The position numbers and the translations under genes were made by a program. The notes under the pieces are model-generated. The model was given only the letters and a program-made list of their open reading frames with translations. It made no database searches and was not told where the DNA came from. Positions 1 to 12,201 of a stretch of DNA of 64,000 nt are shown here, piece by piece. Each line of letters opens with the position of its first letter. Position 1 is the first letter of the stretch. Origin of the DNA: Diadema setosum (Eukaryota; Echinodermata; Echinoidea; Diadematoida; Diadematidae); NCBI RefSeq assembly GCF_964275005.1, contig NC_092689.1:10801879-10865878 (forward strand), written 5' to 3'.

Positions 1-660
1 GTCCAGTGGCATATACTAGTGGGGTAGTAGAACCATAGCATAGCATAATTAGTGGCATGCATTATTATTATTAATATTTTTTGCTCAGGCCAAAGGCTAC
101 TCGTGTTTGTTGGGTTTGCTGACATACACAATTGTCAATGTTGGGAGCGAGTACGTGGGAAGGGCATCTTCTGCTTGTGCGTATTGTTGATTTGTTATGT
201 TTTGTTTTGTCTTGTTTTTCAGGGCAGCATGTGCATGCAGCGTGGATCCAGGACTGATCAATGAATGCAATTCCCCTGGGCCTGACCTGACAGGCCAATG
301 CTATACTATCTGCTTCTTATCTTCTTTGTCTTTCTCTTCTATACAGCCGATGATCCAGCATCTGTATTGACATTGCTGATAAAATGATCTGAACGGAAGG
401 CAACTTTATTTTGGCACACACAATCAGGATTTCTCTCAAATGGCTGTGACAATGTCATTAGCAGAAACAGCACAGACTGCAGTGTTACACCATGTGACAC
501 TGGATATCATATGATGTGCTTGGCTTAACATTTGCTTGCTGAGAATTGATCTGCAAGTTTGACATACATCACTACATGTAATTGTCGTCTGTTGCCATGC
601 ACAGGATTGTCATATTGTCAGGATAACTGCGACCAGCCCGAACGTGAACTGTATACAAGG
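1..660. other. Upstream flank of FBXL15, no gene seen
   Basis: Only short, unconvincing open frames are present on either strand. The sequence is AT-rich without a clear repeat. It probably contains the FBXL15 promoter and may contain an upstream untranslated exon, but I see no TATA box or CpG block that would fix a start site. Confidence 0.4.
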
Positions 661-687
661 AGCGCCCCCGGGTTAATTGTCAGATAG

Positions 688-735
688 ATGTAAGGGACAA
701 GAATGGAAGATGGAAATGGCGAGGGCGCTCAGTGA
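688..735 (+). promoter_or_regulatory. Upstream start-stop and overlapping uORF before FBXL15 ATG
   Basis: If transcription starts upstream, ribosomes meet ATG TAA at 688-693 (a start codon followed directly by a stop). A ten-codon frame from ATG 703 then ends in TGA at 733-735 and overlaps the main ATG at 710 in another frame. Such arrangements usually lower initiation at the main start. The sequence shows the codons; the regulatory effect is inferred. Confidence 0.4.
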
Positions 736-3700
736 TGGTGAGATGGATCTCCTCGTCGCTGGAGTGGAAGATGTCAGCATTAGTTTCAAAGAAGAAGATC
801 TCTCCTTTATGGCTGGCACGTTCAGTCCCGGTGTTGGTATGTTGCCAACTACCACTCCTCCTACCAGTACTAGAGAACGAAAGGATATCAGTGATGACGG
901 CGCCAGTGGCGACAAAGCAGATGAAGGGTCAACAGATGATGAGAGGTAAGAAAATCCACATCAAGATCATAAACATATTTAAAGGGTGCGTACAGTTTTG
1001 GTTGAGGTGAGGATTTAGCTTTGAACGTTTTGCAAGATATATTCAGAAACCGCTCTGTGATATGTCAAAGAGCATGCAATTCTAAGGGGCATCAAAAGTT
1101 AATTTGATGAAAGTCGGTTTTCTGTTTTGAAATGGCTGAGATATCCAAAAACAAGGTGAAACAAAGAGATCCTAATAAAAGGCATGGCCTGTCGCCTTTT
1201 ATCATTATCACTTATTATCACTTTTTTTTTTTTCCAAGCACATCGCATGTGACTTTGCTTGTAGCAATCTAGAGGTCTCGGGTTCAAATCCAAATGGAAT
1301 ACCACTTTCTTGCTCAATTTTCCACTAATGAATTTAATAGTTACAGGAAAGAAATGGCATGCCCTATTTTGTGTCATGGTTTTCTCATTGGAAAACATCA
1401 TGAAACCATGGATAACATGGTATAACATGGTATAACTGTAGTACATATTAATTTCTGGTCAATACAATTCTGAGAGGTATTCAAAGTTTGTTTGAAGAAA
1501 ATCGGTTTTGAAATGGCCGAGATATTCGAAAACAACATAAAACAAAGGGGTCCTAATAAAAGGTGGGTCCCACCTTTTTATATAGACCTCTTTATTTCTG
1601 AATATCTCGGCTATTTAAAAAACCAATTTTCATCAAATAAGCTTTGAATTCCTCTTAGAATCGTATGCCCTTTACATTTCCTAAGACATTAATCATCATC
1701 TCACAAAAAGTAGCTGAAAACCTGAAGCTCCATCTCAACCAAAACTATACCATCCCTTTAAGTATCATGTGTTCTTATAGTACCTGTAGTCAAACCTGTA
1801 TAGCGGCCACCCAAGGGAGACGGAAAAAGTGGCCGTTATAGACGGGTGGCCACTATAGACAGGTAATCCAACTTTGTGTTCATTGCTTACTGTACATGTA
1901 TCATCGTTGTATACTTACATGTACAATTGTACATGTATGTGTGTACGTATGAAACCACTGTGTGTTTCATGCATTGATATGGCGGTGGATATAGATGAAA
2001 TTGTTGCCAAGCTGAATGTGTATTGTCGTGAAGAAAGCTTAACACTAGTGCATTATTGTGACTGAATGAGGGATGAATGCAGCGGTGGCGATCACTGAAC
2101 GTTGCCCGCACGACTACAAAGCAGAAAAACACACTGAATTATCGGCTTGGCTATGGCTCCATTGGGTTTTTGGCTGCTATAGACAGGTTAAAGGGACTGT
2201 ACAGTAGTGGTTGAGGTGGGGATTCATGTTTTGAACATTTCTAAGTGAGATAATGAGAAACCTCTTATAAAATATGAAAGAGCATGTGATTTTAAGAAGA
2301 AGGATTCAACGTTTATTTGATAAAAATTGGTTTTCAAATGGCTGAGATATCCCCAAAAGTGATAATAATAAAAGGCGACATGCCCCACCTTTATTAGGAT
2401 CTCTTTGTTTCACCTTGTCTTTGGATATCTCAGACATTTCAAAACCGATTTACATCAAATAAACTTTTGATACCCCTTAAAATTGTATGCTCTTTGACAT
2501 CTCATAGAGTGATTTCTGAATACACTCTCGCAAAACGTTAAAAGCTAAATGCTCACCCTGACCAGAACTGTACACACCCTTTAAAATCTACCGCGGGAAA
2601 CAAAATTTGTGGCCGCTGGCCGCGTTAGACAGGTGGCCGCTATACACAGGGTCTTGAACAGGACTTTTGTCTCGGGGGGATTTTTCATTGGCCGCTATAG
2701 ACAGGTGGTCGCTATAGACAGGTGGTCGCTATAGACAGGTGGCCGCTAAGGCAGGTTTGACTGTACCTGTATGCATGCTGGTGAAGTGAAACAGGGACTG
2801 TCTGTTTAAATTCATTAGACTCTGAATGTTAAATTGTGTGTGAGATTCAATTTCTGTTTCACATCTAGACATGCTATGCAGAGTCTTTGATACTTTGCTA
2901 TTCTACTGAGCCACTTTGAGAACTTGTACATGTACAAAATGTAGCATGCAGTGCACAGTACATCAACAAGAATCATGGAGTGATAGCGCCATCTTGTGAG
3001 AAATATGTGATACATGTAGGTTGGAATATTATGTGCCTGGAAGTGAACTTTCATCAGGAAGAAGGTTGAAGAGGTTTCACTTTCTGCAGGTCTTCTTACA
3101 AGTATAATGGATATTTCTATGCAGTAAAAGAGTAGGGCCTATATTTCAGGGATGTCAGGTTGTTTTCTGTTTCCCATGTGCATTACCCCCAATTCAATGT
3201 GTTCTGTTAGAACACTTTTATGAGATTGCCCACATGTTGCTTCAAACAAGCAATCTGTGAGAACTTATGACAAAATTTTGAGGCTAACACATACTTTCCA
3301 ACATTTTCATTTGAGAAAGCGGTAGAATCCAGGATGCCTATGCGAGCAGCGCTACATGTAGCTTGAATGCTAAATCTGTCAAAAGCGATAGTCAATCGCC
3401 AAATGCGGTAGAGTTGGCAAGTATGGCTAACGTAATGTATGTAATGTTGGACTGACATAAGAGTTAGTAGGCCCTACAGTGTACTAACGTATGAAGGTCA
3501 AATAATGAATTTTCATCAAAACTTTGTTGTTTTTCAACTGAATGGCCTGATATAAAGACTAGAAAAGATGATAACAGTTCTCAAATTCTATTAAACACTT
3601 TATACCATTTCTAGACGTGGACTGACCAAAATGTGACAGTTTGGTCAGTCCACCAAACATGTGCAGTGTGCGCCCAGTGAGAAGGAAAGTGAGTTTACAT

Positions 3701-6700
3701 AGGTTGTCTACAATAGGAAAAGGGAACTTAGTCGCCTATCACCTTCTATAGAAAATGTGCTGTAGTGTCTTCCAACTTTTGCTGACATCTTGCAGACCTC
3801 TTTGATCTGCTTTCTGAGGCTTCTTATCATTTGGACAAGAAAGTGATATGCATAAACTGTAAGAAGAATATTAAAACAACAAAGTACCCCAAAAGCAAAT
3901 GTTCACTTTTGAGTGTTGTACATGTCTGCACTACAAAATTATCTCAATTCAATTAGTTTATCATGACAAGTGACTGTCAATTGGATTGATCTAGATAATA
4001 TATACAGTAGATCAGTGATCATACTAATTTACTAATTAATACTACTAATACTAATTTTAATACTAATACTACTAATACTAATTTACTAATTAATGATGAA
4101 GTCATTCTTCTCTTTCACGAAGGTGTGCGTGGATATACAGTACAAGCTTGTATACTGATGTAGTCTAGTCCGTCAGGATATGGATCAACTCGTCATTAGG
4201 CTGGATTGTAGTAAGAGATACTAATGAATGTAAAGTATGAAACGACTATTTAATTATTAATATGAATTGGCATCATTAGTCCCTCACCCTCCTGAAATGC
4301 AGATCCAAGATAGTGCATTGTAGTACAAAGTGGAGTGTGAATGTGGCCGTAAATCATCAGCTTGCACAATTTGACTCAATTAAAGTGGAAGGAAGTTTTA
4401 ACCAAGTTATAGGATTTCTGGGAGGCAATTATAAGAGATAATGGCTAACATTAAGTAGGAGCTTTTTTCGGAAGTTGAAAAAATATCAGTTTAATGTTTT
4501 TTTTTTTCATTCACTTGCAGGTGACTGCATGGCCTATTTTGTGTTTATTTGTCTGTTTAATGTCTTTTTTTCAACTTTGCATACCCCATAAATTATCATC
4601 AGGAGGGGAAAAAAAAGAGGTACTTTGAGTGAATGTGTTGATTTTAAAATCAACAATTTATTCACAAGTTTACCACATCTCATCTCACTTATTTCCTTTA
4701 GGAATGCTACAAAATAGAGAAACAAAACAAACAGACTTAGGAAGGATTTCATGTTTATACAAAAGAAGAAAATGCAAAAGAAATTAGATAGGAGTGAAAA
4801 ATGTTTTGCTTAGTGTGAAGCGGAGGGGGGGGGGGACGTGTAAGTGGTTGGATGTACGTGATATTTGTAACAAGTAGAGAGACCTAGCTGGGTCCATTGA
4901 CAGCAGTGATTAACGACGAATGAGCGTTGATGTGTCATCTGCCAGGGTTCATTCTGAGTGCAGCCGCAGAGATCAAGCGGTCTAGGCCCCTCGCTGGTGT
5001 CACGTAACTATCTGCACTCTGGAATTTGTTTTGCTAATTGGCTTAAAACCTCTAAACGTGCTCCAGAGAAAGGAAAGATTTTTTTTTTTTTTTTTTTTTC
5101 ATGTACTGTGGCCTTGGCAAGCTCTACTGAGTGTGTGACTTTGAGAGCAACAGATACTCTACTCACTCTAGCGATGAGCCCTGGAAAGAATGAGCAGACT
5201 GTCCACTACCTATGGTGTCTTTTAGACGACGGACTCCCTTTTTGACACAGAATTCTCTCTGAGATTTTTAAACTGTACTTGACGCTGTCTTGTGGATTCA
5301 TCAATTGTCACTTTGTGGAAAGAGGATAGACTGAGCGACAGGCATGGCGATGCTGGTGGTGAATGTGTTAAAGGTGTTGAAGCATTTGATTGGAGGTTGT
5401 GTTAGGCCAAAGAAGAAAAGGTATTGTATGTGTGAATTGTAAAACTTGAGGATGGCATTCTGTGTATCATGATACCAAATGATAATGTAACATATCATAT
5501 ATATATTTTTTTTTTATCAGCTCTCCTCAGATGAAACCTTTGCATTCATTCATCAAGGCATATTCATGCTCGTTCATGTTTCGTTAATATTCTGCTGAAA
5601 TTAATTGTTCACCCAAATTTATTGCAGTAACTGATCACTTGAAGCTGAATTGTTCGGATTGATGAATGTACACATACTTTGAATATTAATTTATGAATAA
5701 TGTTATATATTCTTCTTCGTAATTTCTGCTGAGATTTGTAATCACTGTGATATCACAATTTGTACTTCAATTGTTTTGTTAAAACATCTGATTCATTAAT
5801 TGATTAATAGGAACAGTTCTTATTCATTGATATCTTTTAATATTTATTTATTTATTTATTTATTTGTTTGTTTGTTTGTTTGTATATAATCATTCACTCA
5901 TTTATTTGGTAATGAGACATCACTGTACGTCATACACAGGAAGCTTGATGAGTGAAAGACTATTGTTTCTGTATGTCTACAGTATGTTTCTTCCAGCAGG
6001 TCTAGGTCCATGGTTCTAAGGATGAAGTAATTAACAAAAACCCTTATAACTCCTTTTACTCATAATTCTGTCTTCCTATTTTCATTTAGAAAGGAGAAAG
6101 GGAGGGTAAATAGGGACAATGTTAGGAAGGTCACAGTTGGTTCTCTTGTGGAAGTGAGTCAAGTGGCTTTTAAATTTGTGAAATTTTGTTGTTTGCACAG
6201 GTTTTAAAGTCATTGTAAAATAAAAAAATTAAAAGTTTAAATACTCATAACATACTGTACTCACTCTCCTAATTTGTGTACAACGCAAATGCGATGTTGC
6301 ATGGTCCATAGCATTATAGCAATGCATGCAAAAAAAAATATAAAAAAAATCAAGATGCTTGCTCCATGAAAACCTAAAAATGGATAAGTATATGTAGATT
6401 TTTAAGGTTAAAATGAAAAAAAGGGTGACTGGAAATGAATGTTTACAATTTTTTTTTTCTGTTACTAATGATCATGATATATGGCTGAATGCCAGAAAAA
6501 AACAACAACAAATAAACAACACATCTATGTCCATCTCCTTTTCATGGTTGATTAAATTAATTTATTAGTGATGTAAGGTGGTTAGAAAACAATCAAGTAT
6601 GTCTTCTTCTTTTTTTTTTTTGACCAAGTAAAGAGCAGTACTAATATAAGAATTTTTATCTTTTGAGCATTATCGATGCTGGAAATGTGTGAACTACAGG

Positions 6701-9697
6701 CATTGAGTTTATATCTCAAGAACATGGTTTATTTGTTTTATGATTTATCTGCAGGTTAACCATCCTGGACATTCTTCCTTGGGAGGATGTGTTGGTTGCT
6801 AGGATACTGCCACACCTGGACATAACGGACCTCTTCAGGCTCCGTCTGGTGTCCCGCGGATTCCGGGACGTCGTGGCCATTCACTTTGCGGAGTCCCACC
6901 ACATTGATCTCTCGCATGTTGGGCCTAGTTTTACAGCCGACGCATTCCAGGTTATGGCATTGGATGCAAGGAACCTCCTCACGCTGAGTGTCCCCTGCTG
7001 CAAGAAATGGATCACGGATGATCTCATCCTCCCTGTCATTGAAAATAACCCCCACCTGCGCAAGATCAACATCTCTGAGAACTCCAGTCTGTCCACAGAG
7101 GTCGTGCGCACCATCGGGGTCAACTGTCACGATCTTCGATGTCTGATGCTGGCAGAATGCCAACAGATCACATCCACGTCTGTGGAGGGAATCGCGATGA
7201 ACTGCGAACAGTTGGAACAACTTGACCTGACGGGGTGCTGGAACATGGACGATGACACCATGAACACGGTGTTGCAGCTAAATCGCAACCTCACGTGGCT
7301 GTCAGTGGCGCGGTTGTATGGCATCACAGGCAATCTGGTGAACCTGATATGTTGCTTCTGTCCCAATATAGAGTATCTTGATATTCAAGGCTGCTGGAGA
7401 ATCACAGATGAAGTTCTATGGTAAGAATTGTCTCCCCCCTTTTTATATCTGCACCCGTACATTAATTCCCACTTGTAGTCTCTTGCCTACTGTAGGTGCT
7501 TGATGACGTACTTAAATGTTAACAAACATAACTATTTATAGCACATTAGAATGTCTCTAAATGTTTGTTCATAGAGAGAAAGAGATGGTTACACAGTGAT
7601 AACACAATATGAAAATGTGAAATGTTACCCAAAGAGGTACACCAGAAGTGTTGCTGTCTTGGAGCATACCCGATCGTGGCCGCAAAATTAATTTTGTATG
7701 TCATGGATTATATTGGGTTAAAGCAGTATCCATCATCCAAGATGAGAGTGATTTGTATGCAGCAGCTTGCAAGCTGCATGTGATTGAGTACTACTTCTCG
7801 GGAATGATTTGATCGTCACATCCTAGTAACATTCTACCAACCCACTGCTGAATAGGTACAAAATAGGGCCCCTGCAAGAATAAAACCTATGTACTAGGAT
7901 CAAAATTATTTGACACTTTTGATCTCAATATACTCCAAAACAATTCTTTATCCTGGCAAATTGTGCATCAGCTAGACAGATTTTTAGGTAGAACTTTATA
8001 TTTCAAGCAGATTCCAAATGGTGGAAAATGGATTTTGAGCCCATCTGAGAAGTGTGCTTAAATAGCTGTAAGTCCTTTCTTCTTTATATGACTTCATAAT
8101 GACTTGTGTGTTACTTCTTGAAACAATAGGTTAGATTCAGCTGAGCTTATGGGTCAGGCAGATGGAATTTAATGGTAGAAACTGAGAGAGAAGTAGGGGG
8201 GGGGGGCAATTCAGTGACTTTGATGACACATCAGTAATACATTGAACGAACGAGTCCAAGATTTGTGACTGGTGGCATGGAAGTGAAAGTGAAGCATCTA
8301 TGTGCATTACGTCTTAGACAAATCTGGTGATTGTAATGGAGGTAGTCAGCCATTATAACTTGGCTTGTACCCATCTCCTTGGACGGGTAAAAGAGTCAAA
8401 ACACAAAGTAATTGTACAGTATTTTATTGTTGTGGGATATGGTAGGGCTAGATAGATATACTTGTAAACACACATGAATTTTAGAGCAGCTTTTAGCAGG
8501 GAATTCAAATGATATTGCTGAAAGTATGAGAAGGCTTTGAAAATAGGCTTATTTGAATGTTTACTATTTTTCTTTTGTGGTTTTCATTCCAAGTATATGC
8601 ATGTAAAAGACTACTTGGATCAAAATATTTTAGGTATAGAATGTGGGCTTCATACCATTCATGAAAATTAATCTAAAATCAGTTTCTTTATATACATTGT
8701 AGGTCTAAAAATACAAACAAAAAAGATACATTAAGTTGTCTGTTGGAACTAAGCACAGACTTTTGTGAATTGAAAAAAAAAATGACATGTTGGAGGTGTC
8801 ATCTAACAGACTTGGGAAAAGACTGAGTTTTAAGAATCAGGCATGAAGTATTAAAAGTTCTTTAATATCTACCTGGTAAGTTAAAATGAAATGTCTGTGG
8901 CAACAGTTATGAAATTCTTCAATCTTAATCCCATGGAATGTGACATGGTCTTGTGCAACATCGTTTCCAGATTTTTCCACTTTTCTCTATACTACAAATT
9001 GCTCCTTGCTTTGCAATTCAGAAGCAACATGGCTCCATTTTATTTGAATATCATAGTAACAAGATTTACATGTATGTATTATTGTAAGGGCAAAATGAGC
9101 CTCCCTCAATCAATGGTAAAAAAAAAAAAAGTCATTGCACAGGTGTTATTTAACCTTTATCATTCTTCACTTATCATTCCATTTAGTCATTTATGGCACT
9201 ACACTGTAGCCTCAGCCAAATCCATCAGATTTTCAAGGCAAATAAGACCAACATGGTGTGATATAAATTGTAAAATTTATATGGCAATTAAGAGATGGGT
9301 ACAACATTAATGTTTGTAAAGCAGTGATGAAAATGGTTTTGTAGCAATGAGTATTATCTTCTCACACAACTGCAAGTTGACAGAATAGAAACTGGCCATA
9401 GTAACACTGAACCAGACAGTCAATTTGGTATACCATAATGACCAATCAGAAATTTGGCATAAAGTCTGAATCTACCTCTCCTGTTCCAGCAAACTATGGG
9501 ACATGGCCAAACTGAAGACACTGAAAGTGAAGGACTGCCGTTACATCACCGAGCGGAGTCTCGCCCGCTTCCGAACACGCGGCGTCCAATTAGACATCGT
9601 GCTGCACGGGGAGACGGACCTCGCCAAGTTAGAGCGCCACCTGAGGGCCAGGGAGTTTGCGAGGACCAGGAATATTCCTCCAAACTTTGTGTTTTGA
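710..9697 (+). CDS. FBXL15: FBXL15-like F-box and leucine-rich-repeat protein
   Basis: Three coding exons: 710-945, 6755-7420 and 9490-9697. The lengths 236+666+208 make 1,110 nt, or 369 aa plus stop, and all junctions are GT-AG and in phase. Residues 1-79 are acidic and low in complexity (DDGASGDKADEGSTDDER). The F-box starts near residue 82 (ILDILPWEDVLVARILPHL). Cysteine-type leucine-rich repeats follow, with units such as LEQLDLTGCWNMDDDTM and IEYLDIQGCWRITDEVL. The last exon, CRYITERSLARFRTRGV, aligns with the end of human FBXL15 (HHVAEPSLSRLRKRGV), and LPWEDVL matches the human F-box start. In mammals FBXL15 is the SCF receptor that targets Smurf ligases and so tunes BMP signalling; that role is inferred here. 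The protein is about 70 residues longer than the human one, all at the N terminus. Exon 1 is assigned by phase and position, not homology. ATG 710 is the first in-frame methionine; 716 is an alternative. Confidence 0.88.
979..1761. mobile_element. Non-autonomous DNA element, TTAAAGGG termini
   Basis: The ends are long imperfect inverted repeats. The left end reads TTAAAGGGTGCGTACAGTTT; the complement of the right end reads TTAAAGGGATGGTATAGTTT. Similarity continues inward for about 200 bp through a block on nuclear-size arms (CTGAGATATCCAAAAACA and its complement). There is no coding capacity. The TTAA ends suggest a piggyBac-type duplication of TTAA, but superfamily assignment needs a library search. 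A tRNA-like fragment lies inside near 1238-1300. Confidence 0.75.
1238..1300 (+). repeat. tRNA-like (SINE-type) fragment
   Basis: The stretch TCTCGGGTTCAAATCC closely resembles the B box and T-arm region of tRNA-derived SINEs. I see no matching acceptor stem or clear A box, so this is at most a fragment and not a tRNA gene. Confidence 0.3.
2188..2584. mobile_element. TTAAAGGG element nested inside the 1785-2765 element
   Basis: The left end is TTAAAGGGACTGTACAGTAG; the complement of the right end is TTAAAGGGTGTGTACAGTTC. The element is 397 bp and a shorter relative of 979-1761, sharing the same inner blocks. Its position inside another element shows that it inserted later. Confidence 0.75.
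2690..2758 (+). repeat. Tandem 17-bp repeat GGCCGCTATAGACAGGT
   Basis: There are four adjoining copies with small variants (GGTCGC, GGCCGCTAAGG). They form the right subterminal region of the 1785-2765 element. Confidence 0.8.
5839..5883 (+). repeat. ATTT/GTTT microsatellite
   Basis: A run of ATTT units passes into a run of GTTT units. It is a simple sequence within FBXL15 intron 1. Confidence 0.9.
7421..9489 (+). other. FBXL15 intron 2
   Basis: The donor is TG|GTAAGA and the acceptor CTCTCCTGTTCCAG ends at 9489. Both junctions keep the frame (TG+C gives Cys). The intron is AT-rich. I see no repeat with clear ends and no nested gene; a 139-codon open frame near 8.9-9.3 kb has no recognisable domain and looks fortuitous. 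Confidence 0.7.
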
Positions 9698-9954
9698 TGA
9701 AGGCCCTCCAAGAACATATTTGCAAAGAGCCGTGTGTGGCTAGTGTGTGGACTCCTGGGTGCTGACACCTAAATGTGACAGATGCTTGATGGATGGCAGT
9801 GTTGCAGCTGAGTATGACGACAAGGCTTGTGTAGCGAACAAATTTTCTCTTTACTGAACAACCCCCTCCCCACCACCGCCACCATTCTCGTATTCCTCAC
9901 ATACTCATATACGTCTAGTGTACCCCACACATCTTTTAGAGTTCATTAGTAGCG

Positions 9955-9960
9955 AATAAA
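9955..9960 (+). terminator. Poly(A) signal AATAAA of FBXL15
   Basis: This AATAAA lies 258 nt after the FBXL15 stop codon and would give a 3' UTR of about 280 nt. It is the first canonical signal downstream of the stop. Confidence 0.6.
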
Positions 9961-10168
9961 TCAGCATGTGTATGTCTTGTTTATTCCATGACAGACAAAT
10001 TCAAGCCGACAGTTACTCACTTTGAAAAAAAAATAACCCAAACCTCAAATTCTGATCTGAAAATAGAGTAGGAGTCCCTGAAATAAGCTTCGCAAGAACT
10101 CCCATGAAGGAAAAAAAAAATGTAGCAAGTAATATCTCGTTCACCCTTTCCTTGAACATATTGATGTA

Positions 10169-10170
<2 letters not shown>

Positions 10171-10199
<29 letters not shown>

Positions 10200-10222
10200 C
10201 CCCATGGTAATCCATGGGGAAA
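10171..10222. repeat. Poly(T) run followed by perfect 11-bp hairpin
   Basis: A 29-T run runs directly into TTTCCCCATGG, a TAAT loop, and CCATGGGGAAA. The stem is perfect over 11 bp. No function is assigned; the T run could be the tail of a minus-strand retroposon. Confidence 0.7.
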
Positions 10223-10683
10223 TATGAGTATGTCCTCACCAAGCCCACATCCTTTAAATTATGCAGGTTTATCTACAGAAACGAGAGACGCTTGTCACAC
10301 TCCCAAGATTAACTGGGTTAATGACTTTGCATCAAATTCCTGATCATGTGGGAAATAACAGAAAAATCCCCAGCAAGCTGTATTTTCAGGCAAACATCTA
10401 ATCCGATGCTTTAATTGGTACACGGAGGATGAAAGCATGCCTATCAGAATTCCTATATTTAGCAGGAGAGTTAGAAAGAATATTTCTAGTTCCAGCAAGA
10501 GTCAGAAATCAAATATGTCTCCCAGATATCACAGCTCCGTGGACACCATGCAAGTTTTCTTTTAGATGTACTGTAGCTTTAGGAATTGTCACTGATTTTC
10601 TCTTTTTTTTTTTTTATGATTTCAGTAACTTTCAGCAGTTTTCTGACACTTGCCTTGGGTAGCCATGCTTTACTACAGTTGTA

Positions 10684-10795
10684 CAGGGCACTCCTGTTAC
10701 AACAGACATGATTGTAATGAAATTTCGATTATTTAGGTCCCAAAGTCTAAAGTGTAAAATTCCCTTCGGTTATAACGAAATTTTTAATAATGAAA
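10684..10795. mobile_element. Decayed CAGTGGACTCCC-type element fragment
   Basis: It begins TACAGGGCACTCCTGTTACA and contains TTATAACGAAATTT, matching in order the two fuller copies at 14383 and 58369. The right end is lost, so the boundary is approximate. Confidence 0.45.
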
Positions 10796-11997
10796 GAAAC
10801 CTGCTGGTCCCGAGGACTTCTGTACAACAGGAATTGCCTATACATAAATGTCCACTCTGAATCTCTATTTGGTCAGTGTTTTGAACAGCATTGCATATTG
10901 GTAGGAGACAACATTTATGCGATCCAGCAGTGTCCTGTGTGCAGAGAAGCCTCAACAAGAGTTTATACATGACGTAACAGTGTAATGAGTCATAACTGTG
11001 AACTCTGCTCACAGGAAAGTAATTCCTTGATGACAAAATCCAGATTTACAACATCCTCATGGGAATCCACTCTAGAACAGTTTAATCTTTTCCCCCATTT
11101 ATTACTGGAACATAGTATGTCCTACAGGATTCTACAGCTCCCTTGAATTCATAATCAGCTGATTTTCCTTGCGATATTTGTTTTATTGTTGTTAGTATTT
11201 TTTCTTATCCAGGAACTCATTAGATAGGTAGCCGCCCCCTGCAATAGCTGGCTTCTCTTACCCTGCAGTGATCAGTATAAGCCAGGATTTCTCATGATTA
11301 TGTGAATGTAACTTGAGTCAGTTGTGGTTTATCTCTTAAAATCAAGATTAATAATACATTGCAGTTAAAAATTCTGGCAGTGTGCATTGTATCAGCACTG
11401 GACTTACGTATTCATGATGTGCATGTTCATTTTTTTTTTTTTTTTTTTTGATGATGACAAAGAAATCACAAAGAATCAAAAGTGTAGAACACATGGTATG
11501 CATTGTCCATGTATCTGCAGACAATTAGGATAGCAAATACATTTGTATAACCTTGTTTAATGTAATAGTACATACCGGTACTTTGAATATATGCAGTTTA
11601 TATTCAGGAAAGAAAATTTGACTGCTGATATACATAGTTAGATGCAGGTGGTTTTTTAAGTTATTAAGAAAGCAAAACAAAACAAATTGTATTGTACATA
11701 ATACATTACAAAATTTCTTGCTGTGGGATAACACATTGATGTTGTTACTTATCTGCAGGAGAGTGTGTTCATTGGAATAAAACAAACTTCAAATGTCTGT
11801 AATAGCTGTGATAAGATGAAGTTATGGAACATGTCATATTTGAATAGTTCGGAATAGTTTGTGATGTCCAAAAGTGTGCTATCTACAAGATATTTGAATG
11901 TACTCACTGAGCCATCCCTCAAAAATACATACACAGAGTAAGAGAGACAGAGACAAACAGACAGACAGACAGACAGAGAAAAAAACAACAACACAAA

Positions 11998-12201
11998 GGC
12001 CTGAATTCACAAAGGTGGTTTCAATTTTAACCATGGTTTATGCAAATTCCTTCTAAGTGAATATGATTGACAGACTGCAAACGCCAACAGACATCCAGTA
12101 AGAAGCGCGCATTGATACGCATATTACATGCCAAATGTAGCCTATTTCACGCTTATTTTAGACCGTGGTCTCAATTCAAACCAACTTTGTGAATTTGGGC
12201 C
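11998..12201. mobile_element. MITE with GGCCTGAATTCACAAAGG termini
   Basis: The left end is GGCCTGAATTCACAAAGGTG; the complement of the right end is GGCCCAAATTCACAAAGTTG. Inner ACCATGG-like blocks follow. It shares its termini with the 12877 and 55317 elements but has a different interior of 204 bp. Confidence 0.7.

Larger units (their letters stand above)
1785..2765. mobile_element. DNA element with AGTCAAACCTG/GGCCGCTATAG termini
   Basis: The left terminus is TAGTCAAACCTGTATAGCGG near 1787. The complement of the right terminus, near 2763, is CAGTCAAACCTGCCTTAGCG. Subterminal copies of the 17-mer GGCCGCTATAGACAGGT recur near 1846, 2170, 2625 and as a tandem run at 2690-2758. A TTAAAGGG element is inserted inside at 2188-2584. 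No transposase is visible, so the element is non-autonomous. Confidence 0.7.
946..6754 (+). other. FBXL15 intron 1
   Basis: The donor is AG|GTAAGA at 945/946 and the acceptor TTTATCTGCAG ends at 6754. The intron contains TTAA-ended elements at 979-1761 and 2188-2584, the GGCCGC element at 1785-2765, a 21-T run at 5079-5099 and an ATTT/GTTT microsatellite near 5839-5883. From 2,800 to 6,750 I see only AT-rich sequence without a convincing exon. Confidence 0.7.

Noticed and set aside
1238-1300. A tRNA gene
   Set aside because: Only a B-box-like GGTTCAAATCC is present; no cloverleaf with acceptor and anticodon stems can be drawn.
4958-5245. 95-codon plus-strand frame in FBXL15 intron 1
   Set aside because: Bridges a 21-T run read as poly-Phe; no homology and not needed by the gene model.
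8891-9310. 139-codon open frame on the plus strand in FBXL15 intron 2
   Set aside because: AT-rich, no domain, no splice sites at useful positions; FBXL15 exons 2 and 3 join in phase without it.
10195-10222. Hairpin plus T run as a bacterial-type terminator
   Set aside because: The context is eukaryotic and the T run precedes the stem instead of following it.
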